64,000 bases of DNA. It comes from UBA7672 sp044224605 (lineage in GTDB: Bacteria > Pseudomonadota > Alphaproteobacteria > Caulobacterales > Hyphomonadaceae). Positions 1 through 8,555 of this stretch are shown here, piece by piece. The stretch covers positions 1 through 64,000 of the forward strand of contig JBGAKC010000015.1 in NCBI GenBank assembly GCA_044224605.1, read 5' to 3'. The position numbers and the translations under genes were made by a program. The notes under the pieces were generated by a model, which had not been told where the DNA came from, ran no database searches, and worked only from the letters and a program-made list of their open reading frames with translations. Each line of letters starts with the position of its first letter. Position 1 is the stretch's first letter.

Positions 1-462
1 GGATTCCACCAGGTCGCCCTTCCAGCTACGCACCACGACGACAAGCGAGGCGATCGCTAGCGCCGCCTGAACCAGTGTTCCGGCGACCCACACAGCCGGC
101 ATTGTTGCTTCAAGGGGAAACTGATGGGCGGCGGCGATGAAAGCGAGGCCGAGGGGCGCGGCGAACATGGCCGGCCGGTATTCGTCGCAGTCGGCAAACA
201 ACGCCATGACCATCAGCCAGAACCAGCCGACCGACGACATGGCGAGAATGCCGATCACGATCCGCGCTTCTTGCGGCAGGGCCTCAGTGGAATCGCACCA
301 TAGCTTGATGGCGAAGAAGCTGGAGGTGAAGAAGAAGGCAAAGCCAGTCCAGCGGGCCGTTGGCCGCGACGCCCGCAACATCGCTGCGGCCATGGCGAGG
401 AGGCCTCCTGCACACAGGCCCAGCAGAAGCTGGGAAAATTCGCCGGTCGTTGCGCCGGTCAT
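1..462 (-). CDS. Membrane-type AraC-like regulator, N-terminal part (partial)
   Basis: The reading frame opens at the ATG at 462 and runs off the window after 154 codons without a stop. The visible part is almost all hydrophobic, with about five membrane segments (residues roughly 8-29, 38-53, 66-88, 95-110 and 120-144). It then changes to a basic stretch, RSWKGDLVES. A hydrophobic N-terminus with a conserved R-x-W-x-x-D-L-V-E turn before a cytoplasmic domain is typical of AraC-family regulators with a membrane sensor, common in Caulobacterales. The DNA-binding domain would lie outside the window, so the family call is inference. It could instead be an unrelated integral membrane protein. Confidence 0.5.
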   Translation of the reverse strand, partial: MTGATTGEFSQLLLGLCAGGLLAMAAAMLRASRPTARWTGFAFFFTSSFFAIKLWCDSTEALPQEARIVIGILAMSSVGWFWLMVMALFADCDEYRPAMFAAPLGLAFIAAAHQFPLEATMPAVWVAGTLVQAALAIASLVVVVRSWKGDLVES

Positions 463-560
463 TTATGTCCCCGGGCTCGAAAGCTCGCGATCAGATCCAG
501 ATTACGAGATCAAGGCGAGATTGTCGCACGTCAAGGGTTCCGCGCAGGGCAGGGCCGGAA

Positions 561-818
561 CTATTCCGCCGCCACGGCCCGGCCATCGTCCTCATCATCT
601 GAGGCAGCCGCCTCGTCCGGATCCCAGATCAGGATGTCGCCAGGCTGGCAGTTCAGTTCCCGGCACAGCGCCTCCAGCGTGGAAAAGCGGATGGCCTTGG
701 CCTTGCCGGTCTTCAGGATCGACAGGTTCGCAAGCGTAATGCCGACGCGATCGCCCAGCTCGGTGAGCGACATGCGCCGGTCCAGGAGGACCCGATCGAG
801 GGTGACGCGGATCGCCAT
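561..818 (-). CDS. Small YozG-type Xre/Cro helix-turn-helix regulator
   Basis: An 85-residue DNA-binding protein. The start MAIRVTLDRVL matches the usual start of this family, so I prefer it to upstream in-frame starts that add a basic low-quality extension. The helix-turn-helix covers about residues 14-40 (MSLTELGDRVGIT, then NLSILKTGKAKAIRFSTLE), followed by the family motif C-Q-P-G-D-I-L and an acidic tail. These proteins typically sit next to a DUF2975 membrane protein, as here (959-1504, same strand, immediately upstream). The pair probably works together, with the membrane protein affecting the regulator. Targets are unknown. Confidence 0.85.
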   Translation of the reverse strand: MAIRVTLDRVLLDRRMSLTELGDRVGITLANLSILKTGKAKAIRFSTLEALCRELNCQPGDILIWDPDEAAASDDEDDGRAVAAE

Positions 819-958
819 CGGCGCCGTTATCGTCCTGTTCTTGCGGCCGGCGGACCATCCGCCGGCTTCCTCAACGCGTTGTGGGCCGCGCCGCGCCCTT
901 AACCAGATGTGGGAGCCAGGCTCCCGGTAAATCATGCAACGACTGAACCATCACAGGT

Positions 959-1504
959 TCAGATCGTCATCTTCTGCTCCTCGCGCATCGCTGCGCCCTC
1001 GCGGAACACCTGCGCCAGGACCAGCAGCGTCAGCACTGCAAACCAGACCGGCCAGTTGATGCGTGGAAACACGAAGGCGACATTGTCGCCCATCAGGCCG
1101 AACACCGGCAGGATGAAACTCACCAGCGTCGAGACGAACATGCTGGCCCCTTCCATCAGGGCCAGGACGATGCCGATCGCCGAGAACCGCTTGGCGTTTT
1201 CGGGCACGAAGGGATCGCGCGCCACCAGCGTCTCGAACACGCCGCGCAGATAGGCGCAGACAATCATGGCGCCCACGCAGAGGATCGAGCCGTTGAGGCT
1301 CCAGACCACCAGCCGCAGCGGCGTATCCAGCGGGAACTGGCCGAAGTCGAGGAAGGACTTGTTGCCCGTCACCAGCGAATAGAACGCGATCGCGGCAATG
1401 ATCCAGATGAAGCCGAGCAGGGCGCACGCCACCACCCAGGCAACGTCCACCGCCAGCTTCAGGAATGACGAGATCGACCCGCGGCCGGTCGCGCGCATCA
1501 GCAT
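959..1504 (-). CDS. DUF2975 family four-helix membrane protein
   Basis: A 181-residue inner-membrane protein with four predicted helices (about residues 16-42, 64-88, 107-135 and 152-168). It ends in the family signature of an F-R-E-G-A stretch, then R-E-E-Q and M-T-I. The start at 1504 was chosen because upstream in-frame codons encode a non-hydrophobic, Arg/Gly-rich extension that does not look coding; the ATG at 1498 is also possible. It precedes the small HTH regulator by about 140 bases on the same strand, the usual DUF2975 arrangement. Its biochemical role is not known; a membrane partner of the HTH protein is the natural guess. Confidence 0.8.
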   Translation of the reverse strand: MLMRATGRGSISSFLKLAVDVAWVVACALLGFIWIIAAIAFYSLVTGNKSFLDFGQFPLDTPLRLVVWSLNGSILCVGAMIVCAYLRGVFETLVARDPFVPENAKRFSAIGIVLALMEGASMFVSTLVSFILPVFGLMGDNVAFVFPRINWPVWFAVLTLLVLAQVFREGAAMREEQKMTI

Positions 1505-1680
1505 AGAAGTTTGGGCTCCAATCAGACCCACGCCGCGACTATGCGGCCCAATATTCCTGCCAGCCCCGGCGGCAGCTTGCCTTGGGCCAACTTGTCTGGC
1601 GGGATGGATTCGGACCATATCGAAAAACAATAAGTCCGTCCACCCATAGGCGCACCGGCAGACGAAAGGACGCAGCTGCG

Positions 1681-2301
1681 ATGAGCACGTGCCGCAAACT
1701 CCCGCCGGGCCGCCTGATCGCCGCCACCCACAATCCCGGCAAGGTCCGGGAGCTGTCGGACCTGCTGGCGGACGTTGGATTTACTGCCGTTTCAGCCGGC
1801 GAACTGGGCCTGCCTGAACCCGAAGAGACCGCCGACACCTTCCGGGGCAATGCCGAGCTCAAGGCGCTCGCCGCCGCCCGCGGCGCCAACCAGCCCGCCC
1901 TTGCGGATGATTCTGGCCTGTCATGTGACGGCCTCTCGGGCGCCCCGGGTATCTACTCGGCGCGCTGGGCTGGCCCCACGAAAGACTTCCGCGCCGCCAT
2001 GCAGAAGATCGAGGACGGCCTCAAGGCCGAGACCACCCCCGATGGCGAGGTCGACAGGCGCGCCAGCTTCGTCTGCGTCCTTTCGCTCGCCTGGCCGGAC
2101 GGTCATGTCGAAAGCTTCGAGGGCGTCGTGCGCGGCCAGCTTGTCTTCCCGCCACGCGGCGACAGGGGTTTCGGCTACGATCCGATCTTTGTTCCGGAAG
2201 GTGAGACAGAGACGTTCGGCGAAATGGACCCGGTGAAGAAGCACGGCATGAGTCATCGCGCTGTTGCGTTTGCGAAGCTCAAGGCCTTTCTTTCGGAATG
2301 A
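1681..2301 (+). CDS. rdgB: RdgB/HAM1 non-canonical purine NTP pyrophosphatase
   Basis: A 206-residue cytosolic enzyme that hydrolyses ITP, dITP and XTP to monophosphates, keeping deaminated purines out of nucleic acids. The N-terminal nucleotide-binding motif is intact (THNPGKVREL). The core includes ADDSGLSCDGLSGAPGIYSA and the C-terminal FGYDPIF and SHRAVAF motifs of the family. The ATG at 1681 gives the usual length and N-terminus; an earlier in-frame start would overlap the upstream divergent region. rdgB is often beside hemW in proteobacteria. Here a kinase cassette (2430-6080) lies between them. Confidence 0.96.
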   Translation: MSTCRKLPPGRLIAATHNPGKVRELSDLLADVGFTAVSAGELGLPEPEETADTFRGNAELKALAAARGANQPALADDSGLSCDGLSGAPGIYSARWAGPTKDFRAAMQKIEDGLKAETTPDGEVDRRASFVCVLSLAWPDGHVESFEGVVRGQLVFPPRGDRGFGYDPIFVPEGETETFGEMDPVKKHGMSHRAVAFAKLKAFLSE

Positions 2302-2429
2302 CCCGATTACGCACCGACGCCCGCCACGTCCGCAAACATGGTAATTGCGTGATCGCGCGAAATTCTACGGGTTCACAGAACGCGCCGCCGCGCTAGACTC
2401 AGTCTACACAAACCCTTGGGGGGTGTTGG

Positions 2430-2828
2430 ATGTCGAAGCTCTCAAGCGTGATGATTGTCGACGACAATCCGCGCTGCCTGGAGTTCATGACACTTGCGTT
2501 CTCGGCGCAGGGGGCTGTTTCTGTCAGCAGCGAGACGAAGCCGACGACCGCTCTCGACCGCATACGCTCGGAGAAACCAGACCTTGTCGTGCTCGATGTG
2601 AAGATGCCGGATCTTGACGGTTTCGGCCTTCTTTCGGTTCTGCGGGGCGAGGGGAATCCCGTCCCCATCGTGATGTGCTCGGGCTCGGCCCTGCAGAAGG
2701 ACGTTGACCGCGCCTACGCCGGCGGCTGCAGCGGCTACATCGAGAAACCGACCACGCTTGAAGCCTATCGCTCCATGGCCGGGGCAATCGTGGACTACTG
2801 GCGCCGCAGCGAACTTCCCCAGACCTAG
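2430..2828 (+). CDS. Single-domain response regulator
   Basis: A 132-residue receiver domain with no output domain. The acidic pair is D10-D11, the phospho-acceptor is D56 (LVVLDVKMPDLDG), the switch Ser is S84 and the conserved Lys is K106 in IEKP. It begins an apparent unit with two membrane histidine kinases, the first starting only 4 bases after its stop. That suggests it is the phospho-acceptor of one or both kinases, which have no receiver of their own. With no output domain it probably acts by protein contact or passes phosphate onward. Confidence 0.92.
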   Translation: MSKLSSVMIVDDNPRCLEFMTLAFSAQGAVSVSSETKPTTALDRIRSEKPDLVVLDVKMPDLDGFGLLSVLRGEGNPVPIVMCSGSALQKDVDRAYAGGCSGYIEKPTTLEAYRSMAGAIVDYWRRSELPQT

Positions 2829-2832
2829 CACC

Positions 2833-4425
2833 ATGAATTCAAGCGCTGGATCAGGAGCAAGGGCGCAGACGATCGACACCTACCTCCATCTTCCGCGTCG
2901 CCGCTACTTCTCGGCGCTCGAATGGCACGCCGCCGCCATCGGAACCATCGCGGCGGCCGTGTTCTTCATCGGCTATGGCTTTAGTTTCGAGCCGTTGCAG
3001 AGCGTCATCCCGGGCTTCCCCTCGATGCGCCCGCGCACCGCGGTCGCTTTCATGCTGCTGTCGATCAGCTGCATCCTCTCGATGCGCGAGTCCCGCACGG
3101 CCAGCCTTCTGTCCTCGGCCCTCGCCGTTGCGACGATCGCATGGGTGGCCTCCCTGGTATTCAGCAACTGGGGCGCCGAGAGCGACGGCGAGTCGGTGCT
3201 GGTCCCGATCCAGGGCACGCTGATCTCCCTGTTGCTGGGCGGCTTCGCGATCCTGCTGATCAACATTGTTCCACGCTGGCGCATCCTGGTCGGCGTAATG
3301 GCGCTGCTGGCGGCGACGCTGGCGCTCTACCGCATCATTGCGCTGCTCCTGTTCTGGGGGGCGCCGCAGAATGACAGTCTCCTCTCGTCGATGGCGATCC
3401 ACACGGCGGTCCTGATCGTCTGGCTGATGGGCGTGTGCATCCTCCTGCACCCGCGCCTCGGGTTCGGCGCCGTTCTGCTGCAGGCGAGCCTGCGTGGCCG
3501 CATCCTGCGTCGGGCGCTGCCTCTGGTGATCCTGATGCCGATCGGCGCCTCCGCCATTGGCCTGCTGCTCGAACTGGCCCTGGGATGGAAGGACGAGGTG
3601 CTTTTCGCCATCACCGCGACGGTCAGCGTCGTCCTGTCCGCCGGTCTCATCTGGTGGCTGTCCCAGCTTGCGGGCGCCTGGCAGGCGGAAGCGAACGAGC
3701 AGGCGGCCCGCCTCTCGCGCGCCAACGAGGCGCTGGAGCAATACGCCTCTTCCGCCGCGCACGATCTCAAGGCGCCGGCCCGTCACGTGATGCTCTACGG
3801 AGAACTGCTCGATGAGGCTCTCGGCAAAGGCGACGTTGCGGCCGGCCGCCGGCACGCCAGGTCTATCAGGGACAGCGCGCTGGAAATGCCGAAGATCATC
3901 GACGGCATGCTCGATTTCTCCAGATCCGCTTTCACACGCATCGTGCTGGGCGAGAACTCGCTCAGCGAAATGGTGCAGGCCGCTGCAGCGCAGAACGCGG
4001 GCGACATCGAAGCCACTGGCGCCAGCATCCACGTGCTGCATGAACTCCGGCTGCGCTGCGATTCCACACTGATGACCACGGTGCTGCAGAACCTCATCGC
4101 CAACGCGGTCAAGAACCGGCGGAGCGACCGCGCCCCCGTCATCCGCATCGACGGCGTGCGCGAGGATGCAGGCTGGCGCGTCTCCGTCGAGGACAATGGC
4201 GTCGGCTTCGAGCCGGACTTCGCTGTAGTCGCCTTCAATCCGCTGGCCCGCGGGATCCACACGGCGGGGGAGGGAACCGGCATCGGCCTCTCGACCTGCC
4301 GCACCATCATCCAGGCTCATGGCGGAGAGATTCGCATCGACCAGGCTTTCCGGAACGGGGCAAGGATCGAATTCACACTGCCCCTCCAGGGGCCGCCACA
4401 AGCTGAGGGAGTCTCTGCTGCCTGA
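2833..4425 (+). CDS. Membrane sensor histidine kinase, first of a tandem pair
   Basis: A 530-residue kinase with about eight membrane helices between residues 30 and 280, a short signalling helix, then a cytoplasmic kinase core. The HisKA motif is SSAAHDLKAPAR with the phosphorylated His at 310. The N box (LQNLIANAVK), G1 (VEDNGVGFEPDF) and G2 (GEGTGIGLSTCR) of HATPase_c are present. The ATG at 2833 gives the N-terminus that aligns with the next gene, starting with YLHLPRRRYFSALE. No periplasmic sensor domain is obvious, so the stimulus is probably sensed in or at the membrane. It is clearly a paralogue of the next gene along the whole length. Confidence 0.92.
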   Translation: MNSSAGSGARAQTIDTYLHLPRRRYFSALEWHAAAIGTIAAAVFFIGYGFSFEPLQSVIPGFPSMRPRTAVAFMLLSISCILSMRESRTASLLSSALAVATIAWVASLVFSNWGAESDGESVLVPIQGTLISLLLGGFAILLINIVPRWRILVGVMALLAATLALYRIIALLLFWGAPQNDSLLSSMAIHTAVLIVWLMGVCILLHPRLGFGAVLLQASLRGRILRRALPLVILMPIGASAIGLLLELALGWKDEVLFAITATVSVVLSAGLIWWLSQLAGAWQAEANEQAARLSRANEALEQYASSAAHDLKAPARHVMLYGELLDEALGKGDVAAGRRHARSIRDSALEMPKIIDGMLDFSRSAFTRIVLGENSLSEMVQAAAAQNAGDIEATGASIHVLHELRLRCDSTLMTTVLQNLIANAVKNRRSDRAPVIRIDGVREDAGWRVSVEDNGVGFEPDFAVVAFNPLARGIHTAGEGTGIGLSTCRTIIQAHGGEIRIDQAFRNGARIEFTLPLQGPPQAEGVSAA

Positions 4426-4529
4426 CACATGCGCTCGGCCGCAAGGGCGCTTGCGCCGGCTGAACCTCTCGTTCAGGAAGTTGCGCCAGTGAGAAGCCAC
4501 GGCCAATCAGGGCCGCCAGCATTGCCGCA

Positions 4530-6080
4530 ATGACCGAGCCCACGTCGGACAGCTATCTTCGCCTTCCGCGCCGCCGCTATTTCTCGGCGCTCGAATTGCA
4601 CGCCGCCGCAATCGGAACCATCGCGGCGGCCGTTCTTGTCGTCGGTTACGGTTTCGGCTTTGAGCCGGTGCAGACCATCGTGCCGGGCTTTCCCACCATG
4701 AAGGCGCGTACTGCCGGCTCGTTGATGCTGCTGTCGCTCAGCTTCCTCCTGTCCCTCCGCACGTCGCAGCGCGCCCTGTGGGCGTCCTCGGCCCTTGGCC
4801 TGGGCGTGGCCGTATTCGCACTCTGGATGGGCGCCACGCGTACGGCGGTTGTTCCGACGAATCCGTGGCTTATCGTTCCGTCCAACGCCACGCTCTTCTG
4901 CCTGTTCGTTGGCGGCGGAGTGATGCTGCTCATCAATCACGCGCCCCGCCTGTCGATCGTCACAGCGGTGCTGGCGCTGGTCGCCGCCACGCCGGCCATG
5001 TTTCGCATCCTGGCCCTCCTGCTCTTCCAGGGCGCCCCCGACGAGAACAGTCCGCTCAACACCATGGCGCTGCACACGGCGGCGCTGATCGTCTGGTTCC
5101 TGCTCGGCTGCGTGATCCTGCATCCGCGCCTGCGCATCGCCGCTGTTCTCCTGCAGGCCAGCCTGCGCGGACGTCTGCTGCGCACCGCCATGATCGTCGC
5201 CGTGCTGCTGCCCATCGTGGCGGGCGCGGTCAGCCTTCTCCTGTCGAGCCTGCTGGGGGGCGCCGAAGAAAGCCTCTTTGCGCTCGACGCCACCATCTAT
5301 GTGACCACAGGCGCGCTGTTGCTGTGGTGGTTGTCCGCCATCATCGAGGGCTGGCAGAAGGAAGCGAACGAGCAGGCGGCCCGTCTCTCGCGCGCCAATG
5401 AGGCGCTGGAACAGTACGCCTCCTCTGCAGCCCATGATCTCAAGGCGCCTGCCCGTCACGTCATGCTCTACGGCGAATTGCTCGACGAGGCGCTCAGCAA
5501 GGGCGATGTCGCCGCCGCCCGCCGCCATGCGAAGGCAATCCGCGACAGCGCGCTGGAAATGCCGAAGATCATCGATGGCATGCTCGATTTCTCGCGCTCC
5601 GCCTTCACCCGCATCTCGCTCACGGGCAATTCTTTGTCGGAGCTTGTGCAGGCCGCCGCCGCCCAGAGCGCTTCTGATCTGCAGGCCGCAGGCGCTCGCG
5701 TATCGGTGCTGCACGAAGCGCGTCTTCATTGCGATTCGAGCCTGATCACCACCGTGTTCAGCAACCTCATCCTCAACGCCATCCAAAGCCGGCGGCGCGA
5801 TCGCCCCCTGGTCATCACCATAGACGCCGTGCGCGAGGACGCGGGCTGGCGCATTTCGGTCGAGGATAATGGCCAGGGTTTCGAGCCGGATTTTGCGGTT
5901 GTCGCCTTCAATCCGCTGGCCCGCGGCGTGCCCGCCTCCGGGGAGGGCGCCGGCATCGGCCTCTCCACCTGCCGCACCATTGTCCAGGCCCATGGAGGCG
6001 AGATCCACATCGACGCTTCTTTCCGGAACGGGGCGCGGATCGTTTTCACGATTCCCGATCGTGCTCCGCCGACCAGTTGA
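4530..6080 (+). CDS. Membrane sensor histidine kinase, second of a tandem pair
   Basis: A 516-residue paralogue of the upstream kinase. The membrane region, the HisKA motif SSAAHDLKAPAR (His 302) and the HATPase_c motifs (VEDNGQGFEPDF, GEGAGIGLSTCR) align across the whole length, so this is a tandem duplication. Differences concentrate in the membrane segments and in the loop after the second helix. Both share one adjacent receiver protein (2430-2828). The gene ends 31 bases before hemW. Two near-copies may give redundancy, heterodimers or different stimuli; the sequence does not decide which. Confidence 0.92.
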   Translation: MTEPTSDSYLRLPRRRYFSALELHAAAIGTIAAAVLVVGYGFGFEPVQTIVPGFPTMKARTAGSLMLLSLSFLLSLRTSQRALWASSALGLGVAVFALWMGATRTAVVPTNPWLIVPSNATLFCLFVGGGVMLLINHAPRLSIVTAVLALVAATPAMFRILALLLFQGAPDENSPLNTMALHTAALIVWFLLGCVILHPRLRIAAVLLQASLRGRLLRTAMIVAVLLPIVAGAVSLLLSSLLGGAEESLFALDATIYVTTGALLLWWLSAIIEGWQKEANEQAARLSRANEALEQYASSAAHDLKAPARHVMLYGELLDEALSKGDVAAARRHAKAIRDSALEMPKIIDGMLDFSRSAFTRISLTGNSLSELVQAAAAQSASDLQAAGARVSVLHEARLHCDSSLITTVFSNLILNAIQSRRRDRPLVITIDAVREDAGWRISVEDNGQGFEPDFAVVAFNPLARGVPASGEGAGIGLSTCRTIVQAHGGEIHIDASFRNGARIVFTIPDRAPPTS

Positions 6081-6111
6081 CGCCGCCGCCATTTCGGCGT
6101 CTGCGATCCCC

Positions 6112-7260
6112 ATGTCGGTCTTCAATCCAGCACGCGGCTTCGGCGTCTACGTCCACTGGCCGTATTGCGCCCGCATCTGTCCATATTGCGACTTCAACGT
6201 CTACGCCGCCAAGGCGCGCGACACCGCGCCCCTGTTCGAGGGGATCTTGAAGGATCTCGAAGGCTGGCGGGGCCATACGGGAGAGCGGACGGTCGACGCC
6301 GTTTTCCTCGGCGGCGGCACGCCCTCCCTGATGAGCGGAGACCAGGTCGAACATCTGTTGGCCAAGGTCGATGGATTGTGGGGCATGAAGCCCGGCGCCG
6401 AAGTGACGCTCGAGGCCAACCCTGACGATGCGGCCCGCTTCGCAGACTTCGCCTCGGCAGGCGTCAACCGCCTGTCGCTCGGCCTGCAATCGCTCGACGA
6501 TACGCGCCTGAAATTTCTCGGCCGCACGCACACGGCGGCCGACGCGCTAGCTGCGCTTGAAACCGCAAAGGGCAAATTCCGCTCGATTTCGATCGACATG
6601 ATCTACTCGCTGCCCGATCAGACGGCGGATCAATGGCGCGCCGAACTCACCTGCGCCCTCGCGCTCGGCGCCGACCATCTCTCGCTCTACGAGCTCTCGA
6701 TCGAACCCGGGGCCGCGTTCTTCCAGGCCGTGAAGCGCAAGGACTGGATGCCTCTCGACGAAGAACGCTCCGCCGATCTCTACGAGATCACGCAGGAGCT
6801 GACGGACGCGGCCGGCTATCCTGCCTACGAAATCTCCAACCATGCCCGCGGCGCCGAGCATCAGTCCGTCCACAACCGCATCTACTGGTCGTCCGGCGAC
6901 TGGGTCGGCGCGGGCCCCGGCGCACACGGCCGCCTCACCGCTGACGGCGAACGCCGCGCCACGGAAGCCGCCGACCGCCCCGGCGAATATCTCAAGCTGG
7001 TCAATTCTACCGGTTTCGGCTGGTCGTCAGATGTGGTTCTCGATCCGCTGGCTCAGGCTCGCGAGCGCGTCGCCATGGGGCTTCGCGTCATCGAAGGGCT
7101 CGCTGCATCGGACATCGCCGAACTCGGCTTCAGCCTGAACGCGGGCAAGCTCGCCGAATTCACCGCGCTCGGCCTGCTCGCAAACACCAACGGCCGCATC
7201 GCGCTCACGCGAAGCGGCCGTCTGATGGCCGACCGGATTGCGTCCGAAATCTCGCCCTAG
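6112..7260 (+). CDS. hemW: HemW radical SAM heme chaperone
   Basis: A 382-residue radical SAM protein of the HemW/HemN-like family, thought to carry heme rather than oxidise coproporphyrinogen. The cluster motif C-x3-C-x2-C is in YCARICPYCDF and is followed by the glycine motif FLGGGTPSL. The C-terminal HemN domain follows (EISNHARGAEHQSVHNRIYW). The ATG at 6112 puts the radical SAM motif near residue 20, as usual. Its stop overlaps the convergent lppC-like gene by 4 bases. rdgB and hemW are normally close; here they bracket the kinase cassette. Confidence 0.93.
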   Translation: MSVFNPARGFGVYVHWPYCARICPYCDFNVYAAKARDTAPLFEGILKDLEGWRGHTGERTVDAVFLGGGTPSLMSGDQVEHLLAKVDGLWGMKPGAEVTLEANPDDAARFADFASAGVNRLSLGLQSLDDTRLKFLGRTHTAADALAALETAKGKFRSISIDMIYSLPDQTADQWRAELTCALALGADHLSLYELSIEPGAAFFQAVKRKDWMPLDEERSADLYEITQELTDAAGYPAYEISNHARGAEHQSVHNRIYWSSGDWVGAGPGAHGRLTADGERRATEAADRPGEYLKLVNSTGFGWSSDVVLDPLAQARERVAMGLRVIEGLAASDIAELGFSLNAGKLAEFTALGLLANTNGRIALTRSGRLMADRIASEISP

Positions 7261-8555
7261 CTGCCCGCCGCGAATTCCTGGATCGGCGGAGAGACGATTT
7301 TTGCGCCGCCCGTGTTCTGCAGCTGCATGATCGCCAGCGCGCGCTCCACGCTGCCGTCCGGCATGAAGCGGAAGAGGCCGTTGACGCCGCTCCAGCCTTG
7401 CGGCCGCTGGATCATGCCGGCATCGAGCCTGTCCGCGCCCGCCAGCGTCGCCGCCAGCGCGCCGGCGTCATAGCCGAAGCTCGCCAGGCGCGGGGCCGGT
7501 TCGCCGAACACCGCCTGATAGCGCTGCTCGAAATCCTGCAACGCCGCCGGATCGGGCGCCGGGAAGGCGCCGCCATAGAGGCCCGGTTCGCGCCATACGT
7601 CTGGATCGTTCCACTGGCCGGTTCCGAGGAAGCGCACCTCCTTCGGCGTCACTGTTGCGATGGCGCGGAGCAGGGCGCCGACCGAGCGCAGCTGCACGCC
7701 GCTCTCCGGGATCAGCACCGCCACCTTGTTCGGATAGGAGCGGTTTTCCGCATCGATCACGCTTGCCGTGCGGCGCGCTTCAGCCTGTGGTGAAGAATTG
7801 CCGGGTGTATAGTATTCGACGCTGATCACCTGGCCGCCGCGCTCGGTCACCTCCTGGCGCAGCGCCTGTTCGATCGTGCGGCCATTGGCGTTGTCCGGCC
7901 CCAGCATCGCAAAGCGCGTGACGCCGTCCTTCATCGCCCAGTCGACGACGCGCTCGACTTCCGAATACGGCGTCAGCGAAACGAGATAGGCGCCCTTGCC
8001 GAACGCCGACACGTCGGTCGAGAAGGCCAGCACCGGCGCGCGCACTTCCGCCGCTCGCGCCGCCACCGGGGCGACCTGCTGGGCGAACACCGGGCCGATC
8101 ACAGCCACCGCGCCATCACGCACCGCATCCTGCGCAATGCCGGAAATCACATTCGGGTCCGCGCTCGTCGCATCACGCGGCATCAGGATCACGTCGCGCG
8201 AATTCACCTGGAACAGCGCCATCTGGATTGCATTGTAGATGCCGATGCTCTGCCTGCGCACTTCGGCATTGGTCGAGCTGAACGGCAGCAGCACCGCGAT
8301 GCGCTTCACGTTCTGCGCCTCGTTGCGGGCGATATGGCGCGGCATGTAGGCGTTGCGGCTGTTGGCGTAGGTCTCCAGCACCGGAATCGACGGCGCGGGA
8401 TCACCCGGGCGCGACGGACGGCTTGGATCGGGACGCATGCTGCTGGTAGAGAGGGGCGCGGTCGGCCGCACAGGGCCGCTGGTGCATGCGCCAAGCGCGG
8501 CCAGCGCCACCATGGAAACTGCAGCAAGGCCGCGGGCCCGAGATTTGGATGACAT
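7257..8555 (-). CDS. LppC/LpoA-like lipoprotein, penicillin-binding protein activator
   Basis: A 432-residue outer-membrane lipoprotein candidate. The signal sequence ends in a lipobox, LGAC, with Cys about residue 24. After a Pro/Ser-rich linker comes a periplasmic-binding-protein-like fold (IAVLLPFSSTNAEVRRQSIG, then AVIGPVFAQQVAPVA), as in the C-terminal half of E. coli LpoA, which stimulates the synthase PBP1A. The family lies beside rsmI and yraN in many proteobacteria, as here. Activation of a peptidoglycan synthase is inferred from family and context. Confidence 0.88.
   Translation of the reverse strand: MSSKSRARGLAAVSMVALAALGACTSGPVRPTAPLSTSSMRPDPSRPSRPGDPAPSIPVLETYANSRNAYMPRHIARNEAQNVKRIAVLLPFSSTNAEVRRQSIGIYNAIQMALFQVNSRDVILMPRDATSADPNVISGIAQDAVRDGAVAVIGPVFAQQVAPVAARAAEVRAPVLAFSTDVSAFGKGAYLVSLTPYSEVERVVDWAMKDGVTRFAMLGPDNANGRTIEQALRQEVTERGGQVISVEYYTPGNSSPQAEARRTASVIDAENRSYPNKVAVLIPESGVQLRSVGALLRAIATVTPKEVRFLGTGQWNDPDVWREPGLYGGAFPAPDPAALQDFEQRYQAVFGEPAPRLASFGYDAGALAATLAGADRLDAGMIQRPQGWSGVNGLFRFMPDGSVERALAIMQLQNTGGAKIVSPPIQEFAAGS

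Noticed and set aside
137..739. Plus-strand frame of 200 codons
   Set aside because: Low-complexity Arg/Pro/Ser composition and opposite to two better minus-strand genes (1-462 and 561-818).
2851..6125. Two long antisense open frames (about 550 codons each) opposite the kinase pair
   Set aside because: Both are Arg/Gly/Asp-rich, mirror the kinase codon use and each spans almost an entire gene; they are frame shadows in GC-rich DNA.
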